A DNA stretch of 64,000 bases from Schauerella fraxinea (GTDB lineage: Bacteria > Pseudomonadota > Gammaproteobacteria > Burkholderiales > Burkholderiaceae_B): contig JAVDKL010000001.1 in the NCBI GenBank assembly GCA_030849965.1, positions 1,718,554 through 1,782,553 on the forward strand. Reading direction: 5' to 3'. A program made the position numbers and the translations under genes. The notes beneath the pieces are model-generated. The model was not told the origin of the DNA. It worked only from the letters and a program-made list of their open reading frames with translations, and searched no databases. Shown piece by piece: positions 9,333 to 21,611 of the stretch. Position 1 is the first letter of the stretch. The number at the start of each line of letters is the position of its first letter.

Positions 9333-9357
9333 GGTAAGACGGCGTACCGTTTTTACC
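9333..9357. terminator. Possible terminator between ppx and the OlsB-like gene
   Basis: GGTAAGACGG and CCGTTTTTACC form a hairpin of about ten pairs (one G-T) with a one-base bulge and a CGTA loop. It sits between two convergent 3' ends. The T run is inside the stem, so this is a weak call. Confidence 0.35.
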
Positions 9358-9391
9358 TTCAGGCGGCGCCAGGCGCGCATCATGGCGCGGC

Positions 9392-10456
9392 CTAGCGCGA
9401 AAAACGCGGTGTGACGACAAGATCGGGCGCGGCGGTCCAACGGGCCGTCTCGCGCGCTTTGGCTTTGCCTGCAGTGGCGGTCGCCGTGGTGCTTGCTGGG
9501 GTGCTTGCCGTGTTGCCTGCTGGGGTGCCAGCTGGAGTGCCTGTGTTGCTCGCTGGCGTGCCTGCTGTGGTGCCTTCTTTGACGGCCACTGTGCTGCCTG
9601 CTCTGTTACCCGGCCCGGCCTGCGCCGCGTGTTCGGTGCCCCCCACAACATGCAATGTGGCCGGCTTCGTGGGCGTGTATTCCAGGCCCAGGTGACGCCG
9701 GTAGCGCGGATCCATGTTCAGGATGTCGAGCATGACCGGAAAATCCGCTGCATTGAAATCGGGATCCCACGCGGGCTCGCCACACACCGTGGCGCCCAGC
9801 TTCATGTAGCCTTTGATCAACGGCGGCAGACGTGCCGGCAGCGTGCTGTTCAACCGTTCGAACGGGTAGCGGTGCAGCGGCTTGACCTGCAGGTGTTCGC
9901 CCTCGGTACGGCGCGACGACACCTCGCGCCACACTTGCGCGGCCGTGACGCCGTCATCCCGCAGGCTCACGCTGGCGCAACCCAGCACGTAGCGGTAACC
10001 GCCCGCGCGCAGCAATTGCGACACGCCGGTCCACAACAGCATGATCACGCCGCCATTGCGGTAATCGGGGTGAGTGCATGACCGGCCCACTTCGACCAGG
10101 CCACTGCGGATCGGCGCCAGCGCGCTCAGATCGAATTCGGATTCGGAGTAATAGCCGCCGGCGGCCAGCGCACTCTCGGGGGTGAGGATGCGGTAAGTGC
10201 CCACCACGCGACCCGTGCTCAGTTCGCGCACCAGAAGATGCTCGCACCACCGATCGTAGCGGTCGCGATCGATGCCGTCTTTCGCGTGCGGAAAAACGGC
10301 GCCCATTTCCTCGGTGAACACGTTGTAGCGTAGCCGTTGGATTTCTTCGATCTCGTCGGACGAGCGCGCCAGCCCGACGACCAGGCCGTTGCTCTCGACT
10401 TGAGATAAAGCGGATAACACGTTGCGCTGCGTTTCAATGCGGACAAGTTCGTGCAT
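9392..10456 (-). CDS. olsB: OlsB-like N-acyltransferase (ornithine lipid synthesis) with low-complexity C-terminal tail
   Basis: Residues 1-265 match the GNAT-fold 'hemolysin-like' acyltransferases that include OlsB, which N-acylates ornithine as the first step of ornithine-lipid synthesis. Visible family segments are LRYNVFTEEMGA (42-53), GTYRIL (86-91), GGYYSESEFDL (100-110) and EVGRSCTHPDYRNGG (122-136). The start at 10456 follows a strong GGGAGGGA. Ornithine lipids replace phospholipids under phosphate limitation in several bacteria. That fits the gene's place beside pst/ppk/ppx and the Pho-box-like repeats upstream. Residues 268-354 are an Ala/Thr/Gly/Pro-rich tail (TGTPAGTPAGNTASTPAS) not expected in the family. 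No OlsA partner is nearby, so OlsB rather than another acyltransferase is a strong but not certain call. Confidence 0.75.
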   Translation of the reverse strand: MHELVRIETQRNVLSALSQVESNGLVVGLARSSDEIEEIQRLRYNVFTEEMGAVFPHAKDGIDRDRYDRWCEHLLVRELSTGRVVGTYRILTPESALAAGGYYSESEFDLSALAPIRSGLVEVGRSCTHPDYRNGGVIMLLWTGVSQLLRAGGYRYVLGCASVSLRDDGVTAAQVWREVSSRRTEGEHLQVKPLHRYPFERLNSTLPARLPPLIKGYMKLGATVCGEPAWDPDFNAADFPVMLDILNMDPRYRRHLGLEYTPTKPATLHVVGGTEHAAQAGPGNRAGSTVAVKEGTTAGTPASNTGTPAGTPAGNTASTPASTTATATAGKAKARETARWTAAPDLVVTPRFSR

Positions 10457-10510
10457 ATCAATCCCTCCCAGGACGTTCCGGCAAGTCTGGGGGCTACACA
10501 TGTCACGTAT

Positions 10511-10539
10511 TTGACGTTTGGATGACAAGACTGTGAACG
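10511..10539 (-). promoter_or_regulatory. Pho-box-like repeats upstream of the OlsB-like gene
   Basis: On the minus strand three degenerate heptamers follow at 11-bp spacing: CGTTCAC, AGTC, TTGTCAT, CCAA, ACGTCAA. The best pair matches the Pho consensus at about 11 of 14 positions. The -10 is not clear. The site is 55 bp before the start codon. The rest of the 305-bp gap up to clcA shows no gene and no other site I can support. Confidence 0.45.
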
Positions 10540-10761
10540 TCGACTTGGCGCCGGCAGCACCCCACGTGGGCAAACGCTCGGGAGTTGGACGCGCGAGCGC
10601 ACTTCGCAATCCATAAAGCGTTTCAGCGGCGAGACATTAATCCTCGCGACCGCGCGATAACGTTGCTGCTGCACGACGCTGCGGGCATCCGCGTGCCGCA
10701 TGAAGGCGTCTGCCGTCGCCGATTTACCCCTCTGTCAACTTACACGCGTAACATCTTTGGC

Positions 10762-12162
10762 GTGAAACCAGACGAACGATGGCGTTATCTCTCTGCACGA
10801 ACCCGCCGGTTGGCACGCCGCAAGGCGCGTCAGACCGGTCGCCTGTCCAGAAAAAGTGCCCAGATGGGCCTGTTGCTGGGCGGTGCGGCGCTGGTCAGCC
10901 TGGTGTCGTTGGCGTTTGCGCAAATGGCCGATTGGGCACTCGAAAAGAATGCTGAATGGATCGCGCACAACGGCCTGTGGGCATTTCTGCTTCTGCCTAT
11001 CGGGCTGCCGATTATTCGCTGGCTGACCTTGCGACTGGCGCCCAATGCGTCGGGCAGCGGCATCCCGCAGGTGATCGCCGCCTTGAGTTTGCCCCCCGGC
11101 GCGGCGCAGTCGCGGCTGGTCGGCCTGGCTCAATGCCTCTGGAAAATACCGTTGACCTTTCTGGGGATGCTGGCCGGGGCATCGATCGGCCGCGAAGGCC
11201 CGTCCGTTCAGGTGGGCGCGGCACTCATGCTGGCCTGGGGCCAATTCTGGAAAGCACGCGGCTGGTCGCTACGCGGTTTTCATGCCAACGAATTGATCGC
11301 AGCGGGCGCGGCCGGCGGGCTTGCGGCCGCCTTCAATGCGCCGCTCGCCGGCGTGATCTTCGCGATCGAGGAACTGGGCCGGGGCACGGTGCTGCGCTGG
11401 CAGCGGCTGGTGCTGATCGGCGTGCTGGCCGCGGGTTTCATCGTGGTCGCCATCGCCGGCAACAACCCCTATTTCGCGCGCGCCACTGGCGTCGTCATCG
11501 CACCAAGCGTGGTGTGGTGGGTGCTGCTGTGCGGGGTCGTATGCGGCGTGCTCGGCGGCATCTTTGCGCGCTTGTTGGGCAAGGGGTTGGCCGGTGTGGC
11601 GCCGGCACGATGCCGCGCGTGGGTGCGGCGTCATCCGATCTACTGCGCGGCCCTTCTTGGGCTGGCGATCGCTTGCCTTGGCGCGCTCACGCAAGGCTCG
11701 GTGTACGGCACGGGGTACGGCATCGCCAGCGGCTTGCTGGCCGGCGAGCATCCGGCGCCTGAAGGATTCGGCTTGGCCAAGCTGGCGGCCACGGTGGCAT
11801 CGTATTGGGCGGGCATCCCCGGTGGCATCTTCACACCGGCGCTCACGACGGGCGCCGGCATTGGCGAACAGATCTGGCAATTGGCCGGTGGTGCCGTAGA
11901 CCAGCGCTTTATCGTGCTGATCGCGATGGCCGCGTTTCTCGCCGCCGCCACGCAGGCACCGCTCACGGCCAGCGTGGTGGTGATGGAGATGACAGGCAAT
12001 CAGCCTGCGCTCTTTTGGCTGCTGTTTGCCTGCCTGACGGCATCGATGGTGGCACGGCAGTTTTGCCCGCAACCGTTCTATCACCTCGCCGCGGGACGCT
12101 TTCGGCGCCAGTCGGTGGTGGACGCCGAACGCGAAACACGAGAGCCGCGCGATCGCCCATAA
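10762..12162 (+). CDS. clcA: ClC-family chloride channel / Cl-H+ antiporter
   Basis: An inner-membrane protein of about 466 residues from the GTG used here. Open sequence extends further upstream to a TTG at 10585, but this GTG gives the usual short N-terminal tail before the first helix; no start has a good ribosome site. The three ClC filter motifs are intact: GSGIP at 98-102, GREGP at 143-147 (E145 is the gating glutamate) and GIFTP at 355-359. The internal proton glutamate is in AIEE at 201-204, which suggests an antiporter rather than a pure channel. A PFY near the C-terminus may supply the central tyrosine. No C-terminal CBS domains are seen. It is convergent with the TonB receptor gene, 19 bp away. 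Confidence 0.88.
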   Translation: MKPDERWRYLSARTRRLARRKARQTGRLSRKSAQMGLLLGGAALVSLVSLAFAQMADWALEKNAEWIAHNGLWAFLLLPIGLPIIRWLTLRLAPNASGSGIPQVIAALSLPPGAAQSRLVGLAQCLWKIPLTFLGMLAGASIGREGPSVQVGAALMLAWGQFWKARGWSLRGFHANELIAAGAAGGLAAAFNAPLAGVIFAIEELGRGTVLRWQRLVLIGVLAAGFIVVAIAGNNPYFARATGVVIAPSVVWWVLLCGVVCGVLGGIFARLLGKGLAGVAPARCRAWVRRHPIYCAALLGLAIACLGALTQGSVYGTGYGIASGLLAGEHPAPEGFGLAKLAATVASYWAGIPGGIFTPALTTGAGIGEQIWQLAGGAVDQRFIVLIAMAAFLAAATQAPLTASVVVMEMTGNQPALFWLLFACLTASMVARQFCPQPFYHLAAGRFRRQSVVDAERETREPRDRP

Positions 12163-12181
12163 GCGGCGATCACGCGCATCC

Positions 12182-14608
12182 TTACCAGCGATAACTGACC
12201 GTGGCGTACAACGTGCGCGGGTCGCCGTAACGGCACCCCGTCGCGCCCGAGCACGTCACGAAGCCGCGGTTGAACAGATTGCGCGCGTTTACGGTCAGGC
12301 TCAGGCCGGCCATGTCGGGCGACACCGCGCCGAAGTCGTAGCTGGCGAGCGCATCGACCAGGAACTGACCCGACACATTGCCGGCATAACCCGCCAGATT
12401 GGTCGAGCTGCCGTAGCGTACCCCTGCCCCGAGCTTCAGGCCGGTCAATCCGAATGCGCGCATATCGCGATCGACCCACAGCGACGCGCTGTGCAGCGGT
12501 ACGAGCGACACCCGCTGATCCACCAGCACGGGATCGTTCGCCTTGATGGTGCGTGCGTCGGTATACGCATAGGCGGCGGTCACATTCCATGGGCCCGATC
12601 CCATCTTGGCTTCAAGCTCGAGGCCCCGCGAACGCACTTTGCCGGTTTGCACAGAGAAGGTGCTGTCAGCCGGATCGACGGTGAGCGCGTTGCGCTGCGT
12701 GAGGTCGTAAATGGCCGCGCTGTAAAGCATGTTCGAACCGGGCGGTTCGTAACGCAGGCCAAGTTCATACTGCGTGCCCTTAGTCGGTTCGAACGCATTG
12801 CCACTGCGGTCTACGCCGATGGTCGGGGAGAACGATTGGCTTGCGCTCACATACGGCGCCAAGCCGTTATCGGCAAGATAAACCACACCGGCCCGCCCAG
12901 TGGTGGCGCTATCCTGCAACGTCGTGTCGGCGCCGGTTTGATAACTCTTCTGTTTGGTATCGGCCCAGTCGTGCCGTCCACCCACCACGATGACCCATCG
13001 GTCATGCAGTTTGATTTGGTCTTGAGCATATAAGCCGAACGCGTCGCTACGCGTGGCGATACCGTAATCGGCCCCCGTCTGTACCGTGGGGCGGGCACCG
13101 TAAACCGGCGCGTAGATATTGGCCAGCGGCGCCACGCTGCCGCTGTGGCGATGCGACGTATAGCTGCTCTTGTAGTAATCGGCGCCCACCAGCACCGTGT
13201 GATCGAGCGGCCCCGTATCGCCTTTCCATTCGAGCGAGGTGTCGCCTGCCACCCCGTAAGATTTTTCGGTGCGGCTGATGACGCCGCGGCGCAATGTTTG
13301 GCCATTCGCTTGCAAACCGCCATACGACAGATAATCCCAGTTGCCGTCGGCGGTGAAATAGCGCGCGCTTTGGCGCACCTTCACGCGGTCGTTGAAGGCG
13401 TGCTCGAACACATACCCTGCGGTGTAGCTGTCGGTATCGTAGCGATCGAAATTGGGCTCACCGATAAACAGATCGCGCGGCAATGTGCCGTTCAACGTGA
13501 CCGACGCCGGCAAGGGCGCGGCAAATCGGGTGCGGATGCGCTGGTAGCTGGCCAGAAAGGTCAACGAGGTCGCCGCCGATGGCCGCCAGGTCAACGCCGG
13601 CGCCAGATAGGTGCGATCGTCGGGCACATGATCCATCCAGTTATCGGCATCGCGCACCAGACCGGTAAGCCGATACGACCACACCCCGTCTTCCGTTAGC
13701 GGACCCGAAAAATCTCCAGAGTACTGGCGACGGCCATAACTTCCCGCTTCAACGTTGAGCTCTCGCAAGGGCTCGGTCGTGGGCCGCTTGCTGATGGTGT
13801 TGACTACGCCGCCTGGGCCGAGTTGACCGTAGAGCACCGAGGCTGCACCGCGCAGCACTTCAACGCGCTCGAGACCGTATGGCTCCTGACCGCCGTCATA
13901 CACACTGGATTGCAATTTCAACCCGTCGCGCAACTGCCCGCTGTTGCCGGCCGCGACGTTGAAGCCGCGCAGCATGAAATCATCGACCATGCGGCTGAAC
14001 GCGGGCGATTGCGATGCGAACCCAGGCGTGTAGCCCAACGCATCGGCCACCGAGCTGGCCTTCACCGCGCGAATCTGGTCGCTGGTCACCACCGATATCG
14101 ACTGGGGCGTTTCGACGAGCGCGGTATCGGTTTTCATCCCCGCGCTGCCGCGATGCGCCACATACCCCTCTACATGCGCAAACGCCGTTTCGGCCGTGCC
14201 GAGCACGCGCACCGGCTCCAGTTCGGCCGTGGCGGCAACCGGCGCCGCCCGGCGCGCGCTGAGCGTGCCGTTCGAGGTGACCCACACTTCCAGGCCGGTG
14301 CCCTGCATCGCACGGCGCACGGCCTCTTCCGCGCTATACACGCCCTGCACGGCTTGTGCGCGAACCCCACTTACCAGCGTCGGATCGACCGATACCGAGC
14401 GGCCGCTTTGCTGCGCAATGCGGACGAGCGCATCGCTCAACGGCATGGCCGGCAGGTCGTATCGTGCCGCCGTGGCGGTGCCAGTACGGTTGGCCGCCGC
14501 GGGCTGCGCGGCCACGCCCGCGGCGGACGTTGAGAGCGCAATCGCTAAACCTGCGACCAACAAGCGGGGGGACGTGCGCGCTGCACGGATCTTGGACACG
14601 CGGGGCAT
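12182..14608 (-). CDS. TonB-dependent siderophore receptor with N-terminal signalling (STN) domain
   Basis: An outer-membrane ferric-siderophore receptor and signal transducer of 808 residues. It has a signal peptide (1-34, ending GVAA), then a secretin/TonB short N-terminal domain at about 50-118. That domain marks receptors that signal to a FecR-type protein. The plug begins near 163 with TPQSISVVTSDQI, and a 22-strand-type barrel ends in a terminal aromatic (SYRW). The start at 14608 follows GGAG; the open frame continues upstream through a repeat tract as poly-Leu and is rejected as coding. It is third in a fecI-fecR-receptor set, the FecA/FpvA arrangement. The siderophore cannot be told from sequence, and no biosynthesis genes are nearby. 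Confidence 0.88.
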   Translation of the reverse strand: MPRVSKIRAARTSPRLLVAGLAIALSTSAAGVAAQPAAANRTGTATAARYDLPAMPLSDALVRIAQQSGRSVSVDPTLVSGVRAQAVQGVYSAEEAVRRAMQGTGLEVWVTSNGTLSARRAAPVAATAELEPVRVLGTAETAFAHVEGYVAHRGSAGMKTDTALVETPQSISVVTSDQIRAVKASSVADALGYTPGFASQSPAFSRMVDDFMLRGFNVAAGNSGQLRDGLKLQSSVYDGGQEPYGLERVEVLRGAASVLYGQLGPGGVVNTISKRPTTEPLRELNVEAGSYGRRQYSGDFSGPLTEDGVWSYRLTGLVRDADNWMDHVPDDRTYLAPALTWRPSAATSLTFLASYQRIRTRFAAPLPASVTLNGTLPRDLFIGEPNFDRYDTDSYTAGYVFEHAFNDRVKVRQSARYFTADGNWDYLSYGGLQANGQTLRRGVISRTEKSYGVAGDTSLEWKGDTGPLDHTVLVGADYYKSSYTSHRHSGSVAPLANIYAPVYGARPTVQTGADYGIATRSDAFGLYAQDQIKLHDRWVIVVGGRHDWADTKQKSYQTGADTTLQDSATTGRAGVVYLADNGLAPYVSASQSFSPTIGVDRSGNAFEPTKGTQYELGLRYEPPGSNMLYSAAIYDLTQRNALTVDPADSTFSVQTGKVRSRGLELEAKMGSGPWNVTAAYAYTDARTIKANDPVLVDQRVSLVPLHSASLWVDRDMRAFGLTGLKLGAGVRYGSSTNLAGYAGNVSGQFLVDALASYDFGAVSPDMAGLSLTVNARNLFNRGFVTCSGATGCRYGDPRTLYATVSYRW

Positions 14609-14733
14609 GGACGGAAACTCCAGAATAAGGGGCGAGGTTTCCATGTCTGTGCAACGAGCGCGGTGAATGTGTTCAGCTAATGTGTAACGGTGATGAGGGT
14701 CACGCTGTGGCGGGAGGAATAGCGAGAGCGGGA

Positions 14734-14900
14734 GCAGTTGCAGTAGCAGTAGCAGCAGCAGTAGCAGCAGCAGTAGCAGCAGCAGTAGCAGCAGCAGTAG
14801 CAGCAGCAGTAGCAGTAGCAGCAGCAGCAGCAGCGTTAGCGCTAGCAAAAGCGATAGCGATAGCGATAGCAATATCAAATGCGCCAGCAATAGCGATAGC
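14734..14900. repeat. GCAGTA/GCA microsatellite and GCGATA repeats between fecR and the receptor gene
   Basis: From 14734 to about 14834 the plus strand is an almost pure GCA/GTA trinucleotide tract. Its core is about five copies of the 12-mer GTAGCAGCAGCA. GCGATA hexamer repeats follow at 14850-14870 and 14889-14900. The tract lies 125 bp upstream of the receptor start codon, in the 351-bp fecR-receptor gap. Unit lengths are multiples of three, so an open frame passes through it on both strands. No gene is called here. Confidence 0.9.
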
Positions 14901-14959
14901 GCCTGTGGCACCCGACACTACTGGCTCGCCACGCCGTCGATCCCGGAGCGTCACACGTC

Positions 14960-15952
14960 TCAAGCCTCTCGTGTATCGACCATCACAAGCACATCGCTGA
15001 AACGCTTAACCGTAATGGGCAGGGTTTGCGCAAGCGACACCAGCATGCGCTCGGTGTCGTCGAGTGAAAATGCGCCCAGCACCCGCAAGCGTGCGGCATT
15101 GCTGGACACCCGTACCAGTCCGCGCCGATAGGGGCGCATGGCATCGATCACGTCCCCCAGAGGGATATCGCGGGCAACCAGCATCCCTGAGCGCCACGCC
15201 GCCAAATCCGCCAATTGTGCAAGCGGCGCTGCAATGGAGTCGCGCGTAAAGCGCAGCCCCATGCCTGCGGCCACCGTCGCCCGCGATCCGGCTGCGTTGA
15301 TGATGTCTACCGACTGCTCGATCACGGCCACACTGCTGGCTTCTGCTTCGCGTGCCAGCATGAAGTGCGCGCCCGCCGTGCGCGCTTGGCCGTCCGCGGT
15401 ACTCGCCACGAAAGGTGTGGTGGTGTCTTGCATGACGCGTGCGAACAGCGCACCGGCTTGCAAATGGATGCGGCGTTCGCTGTTGCCGTAGGCCACATTG
15501 ACGGCCGACCGTGCATTGAGGGTGACCTCGCTGCCGTCCGGAAGCACGAACGTCTTGCGTTCTCCTGTGCCGGTCCGCAAATCGGCCGTGAGCGTGGCGA
15601 GCGGAATTTGACGGTTGACGATCGCGGCGCCCGCGCCGGCGGCGATCAGTAGACCGAGGGCATTTCGCAGCGCGCGGCGCCGGTTTGGGCGCACGCGTAA
15701 CGCCGTGTCGGCAAGGTGCGCCGAACCATTGCGCCGCAATGGTTCAAAGGCAGTTGCCAGCGCGCCGCTTACTTGCGCCCAGGCGGCATGATGGCGCGGA
15801 TCGGCCGCGCGCCACGCGTCGAAACGGCGGCGCTCCGCGTCGGTCATCGTGCCGGACCGCATCTGCACCATCCAGTCGATGGCGGCTTCAAGCGCGGCGT
15901 CGGGCGAAACCGCTGCAGCCGAGGCGGCGTGGGGTGAGACAGCGGCGGTCAT
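14960..15952 (-). CDS. FecR-type anti-sigma / sigma-regulatory membrane protein
   Basis: Relays receptor occupancy across the inner membrane to the FecI-type sigma factor. The 330-residue protein has a cytoplasmic N-terminal domain (DUF4880-like, about 20-65), one membrane helix at about 94-113, and a periplasmic FecR domain (about 120-215). Its C-terminal part resembles the short STN-like domain that contacts the receptor. It follows the sigma gene by 19 bp on the same strand and precedes the TonB receptor, so the three form one surface-signalling system. Confidence 0.87.
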   Translation of the reverse strand: MTAAVSPHAASAAAVSPDAALEAAIDWMVQMRSGTMTDAERRRFDAWRAADPRHHAAWAQVSGALATAFEPLRRNGSAHLADTALRVRPNRRRALRNALGLLIAAGAGAAIVNRQIPLATLTADLRTGTGERKTFVLPDGSEVTLNARSAVNVAYGNSERRIHLQAGALFARVMQDTTTPFVASTADGQARTAGAHFMLAREAEASSVAVIEQSVDIINAAGSRATVAAGMGLRFTRDSIAAPLAQLADLAAWRSGMLVARDIPLGDVIDAMRPYRRGLVRVSSNAARLRVLGAFSLDDTERMLVSLAQTLPITVKRFSDVLVMVDTREA

Positions 15953-15971
15953 GAGGGGATCGAGAACATGC

Positions 15972-16481
15972 TCACGCCGCGTTTGCCAGCACGCACAGCG
16001 TGATGGCCTGCTTCATGTAGCGACGTACGGTCATGGCGGAGAGCGCCAGACGGTCCGCAATCTCGGGATAGGTCAGTTCATCGATCTGGCTGAGCAAAAA
16101 CACCGATCGCGCCTTGGGCGGCAATCGCTTGAGCGCATGATCGATGTGCATGAGGGCATCGACGACCAGCGCGCGCTCTTCCTCGGACGGCATGCTCGTC
16201 GGCGCCGCCAGCAGCAATCCATCGAGATAAGCGCGTTCGAGATCGCGACGGCGCCAGAAGTTATAAACAAGGCGCTGGGCGAGCGTGGTCAGAAATGCGC
16301 GGGGCTCACGGATCGCGTCGATCTCTCGAGCGGCCAGCAACCGGGCGAACGCGTCGTGCGCCAGGTCGGCAGCATCGTGCCGACAACCGAGGCGCCGTCG
16401 CAGCCACTCCTGCAGCCAGGCGTGATGCGCGAGATAGAACCGCGACGCGGCGCGGTCCGAAGAATGCGCGGAAGTCACCAT
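15972..16481 (-). CDS. FecI-type ECF RNA polymerase sigma factor
   Basis: A 169-residue sigma factor. Region 2 includes DAADLAHDAFARLLA and RAFLTTLAQRLVYNFWRRR, where ECF sigma factors bind core polymerase and the -10. Region 4 at about 115-160 has ELTYPEIADRLALSAMTVRRYM, the -35-binding helix-turn-helix. The ATG at 16481 is chosen because a good Fur box lies just upstream and would overlap the longer alternative starting at 16526. It heads the fecI-fecR-receptor operon. It should be repressed by iron through Fur and activated by the receptor signal. Confidence 0.87.
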   Translation of the reverse strand: MVTSAHSSDRAASRFYLAHHAWLQEWLRRRLGCRHDAADLAHDAFARLLAAREIDAIREPRAFLTTLAQRLVYNFWRRRDLERAYLDGLLLAAPTSMPSEEERALVVDALMHIDHALKRLPPKARSVFLLSQIDELTYPEIADRLALSAMTVRRYMKQAITLCVLANAA

Positions 16482-16502
16482 TCGCCCATTTACTAATTCG
16501 TA

Positions 16503-16521
16503 AATGAGAATTATCGTCATT
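16503..16521 (-). promoter_or_regulatory. Fur box upstream of the FecI-type sigma gene
   Basis: The plus strand reads AATGAGAATTATCGTCATT, an imperfect palindrome with AATGA and TCATT arms. It is close to the Fur consensus GATAATGATAATCATTATC. It ends about 20 bp before the chosen start codon, where a repressor would block initiation or elongation. Confidence 0.75.
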
Positions 16522-16552
16522 TGCATCGCGCGATGTCAAGGCAAAGGCGGCG

Positions 16553-16581
16553 AAAAAAAACCGCTTCCATTGGAAGCGGCT
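16553..16581 (-). terminator. Rho-independent terminator of the ftsH-folP-glmM operon
   Basis: On the minus strand CCGCTTCC, AAT, GGAAGCGG forms a perfect 8-bp stem with a three-base loop followed by eight T. It lies about 130 bp after the glmM stop codon. Confidence 0.9.
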
Positions 16582-16707
16582 TGGTCGCTGGCGCATGGTG
16601 CGGTTGGATTGACGTCTTATCGCAGCCACCTTTGCAATGGAAAAGCTGCCGACAGCGACTGCGCGCTCCGCGAGCGACGGGCGCCGTACCCTTGCAGGCG
16701 CCTTGGA

Positions 16708-18062
<1,355 letters not shown>

Positions 18063-18063
<1 letters not shown>

Positions 18064-18902
18064 TATTGTGTGCCTCCAATTTCTACTGCTTGCCAGACTT
18101 TCAATGCGTCGACCGTTTCGGCAACATCGTGCACCCGCACGATGGACGCGCCACGCGCCACGCAAGCCAAGGCACCTGCAAGACTGCCCGCGAGGCGATC
18201 CCCCACCTCTCGGCCAGTCACGTTGCCGATCATCGATTTGCGCGAAAGGCCCACCAGAATGGGATAGCTCGAGACGCGCAAATTCGAAAGCCGGCGCAAA
18301 AGTTGATAGTTTTGGTCGACCGTTTTGCCGAATCCGAAACCCGGATCGAGCACGATCCGGCGCGGGTCGACCCAGGCCGCGCGCAACCGTTGCGCCCGGG
18401 CCCCTAGAAACACGCCGATTTCACCCAAAAGATCGGTGTACTCGGGCGCGTCCTGCATGGTGCGGGGTTCGCCTTTCATGTGCATGACACACAAGCCGCA
18501 TTTCGAACCGGCCACCGCTTCGATGGCGCCCGGCTGACGAAACCCGTAGATGTCGTTGATCATGTCGGCGCCGGCATCGAGCACCGCCCGCATCACGTCG
18601 GGCTTGAAGGTGTCGATCGACAGCGGCACACCGCAGTCGCGCAAGCCTTCGACGATGGGCAGCACGCGCGCGAGCTCGTCCTGCATCGACACGGCCGGCG
18701 CACCGGGACGCGTCGATTCACCGCCGATGTCCAGAATATGGGCACCGTCAGCGATCAGACGTTTGGCATGTTGGATTGCGTGGTCGGGATCATCGTGCTG
18801 GCCGCCATCGGAAAACGAATCCGGTGTGACATTGACGATGCCCATAACCAACGGGCGCTCGAGGTCAAACTCGAAGCGCCCGCACAGGAAGTTATTGGCC
18901 AT
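18063..18902 (-). CDS. folP: Dihydropteroate synthase FolP
   Basis: Condenses p-aminobenzoate with the pterin pyrophosphate in folate synthesis; it is the sulfonamide target. The 279-residue TIM barrel shows [11 protein letters not shown] at 24-34, [11 protein letters not shown] near 58 and the late phosphate-site segment GLSRKSMIG. Its stop overlaps the glmM start and it follows ftsH by 18 bp, so the genes are co-transcribed. No resistance-type insertion is seen in the sulfonamide-site loops. Confidence 0.97.
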
Positions 18903-18920
18903 ACTTCAACAACTGAGACC

Positions 18921-20816
<1,896 letters not shown>

Positions 20817-20964
20817 GGTCGATCTCCCGCTCTCGCTTCCGACCTGTGGCAATGCCTTGGGGCACGTTCACATAATTAAGTCAATAATCGATTCTACCCC
20901 GGTAAACGCGGTCGCGTTTTTGGATTCCAGGGATGCTCGCGTAAACACTAACGTGCGTACCTAT

Positions 20965-21606
20965 TTAAGACTGCTTCTTTAGACCGCGGCCCACCAAAAA
21001 CGTTTCCGAAGATTTCAGACGCGAGGCTTTCGGCTTACGCTCGACGACGCGTTTGAAGCGAAGTTTGAACGCTTCGACGATCTGGGAGAAGCCGCTGCCG
21101 TGAAACGCCTTAACGATCAAAGCGCCGTCGGGCTTGAGGTGTTCGCAGGCAAAATCGAGCGCCAGATCGCAAACGTGCTGCACGCGCGCCGCGTCTGCGA
21201 CACCTACGCCGGATAAGTTGGGGGCCATATCCGAAATTACAAGGTCCACGACCTGATCGCCAACGAGCACGTGAAGCTGCTCGCCGACCTCATCTTCGCG
21301 GAAGTCGCCCTGGATGAACTCCACCCCCGCGATGGGTTCCATCGGCAGAACATCGAGTGCAATGATGCGACCGTCGACCACCCCACCGGGGCCGACCAGG
21401 CGCTCGCGCACCACCTGGCACCAGCTTCCGGGCGCGGCGCCCAGATCCACCACCACATCGCCCTTTTTGAGCAGCTTTTCTTCGTCGAGAATCTCGATCA
21501 ACTTGAAAGCACCGCGTGCGCGGTACCCTTTTTGTTGCGCCAGTTTCACATATGGGTCATTGATGTGCTGCATGACCCACTCTTTAGAAAATTTATTCTT
21601 GGCCAT
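20965..21606 (-). CDS. rlmE: 23S rRNA 2'-O-ribose U2552 methyltransferase RlmE
   Basis: Methylates U2552 in the ribosomal A-loop late in 50S assembly. The protein has 213 residues. The SAM-binding motif is [11 protein letters not shown] near 54. The K-D-K-E catalytic set is visible in [23 protein letters not shown] and RLKSSETF. Its start codon is only 17 bp from that of the divergent yhbY, so the two promoters must overlap the neighbouring coding regions. It heads the rlmE-ftsH-folP-glmM set. Confidence 0.95.
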   Translation of the reverse strand: MAKNKFSKEWVMQHINDPYVKLAQQKGYRARGAFKLIEILDEEKLLKKGDVVVDLGAAPGSWCQVVRERLVGPGGVVDGRIIALDVLPMEPIAGVEFIQGDFREDEVGEQLHVLVGDQVVDLVISDMAPNLSGVGVADAARVQHVCDLALDFACEHLKPDGALIVKAFHGSGFSQIVEAFKLRFKRVVERKPKASRLKSSETFLVGRGLKKQS

Positions 21607-21611
21607 TCCCG

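Noticed and set aside
12152-12171. Terminator between clcA and the TonB receptor gene
   Set aside because: ATCGCC and GGCGAT can pair, but the stem is short, has no T run and overlaps the clcA 3' end.
14609-14911. Poly-Leu N-terminal extension of the TonB receptor
   Set aside because: It is produced by reading a GCA/GTA microsatellite; the ATG at 14608 with GGAG gives a proper signal peptide.
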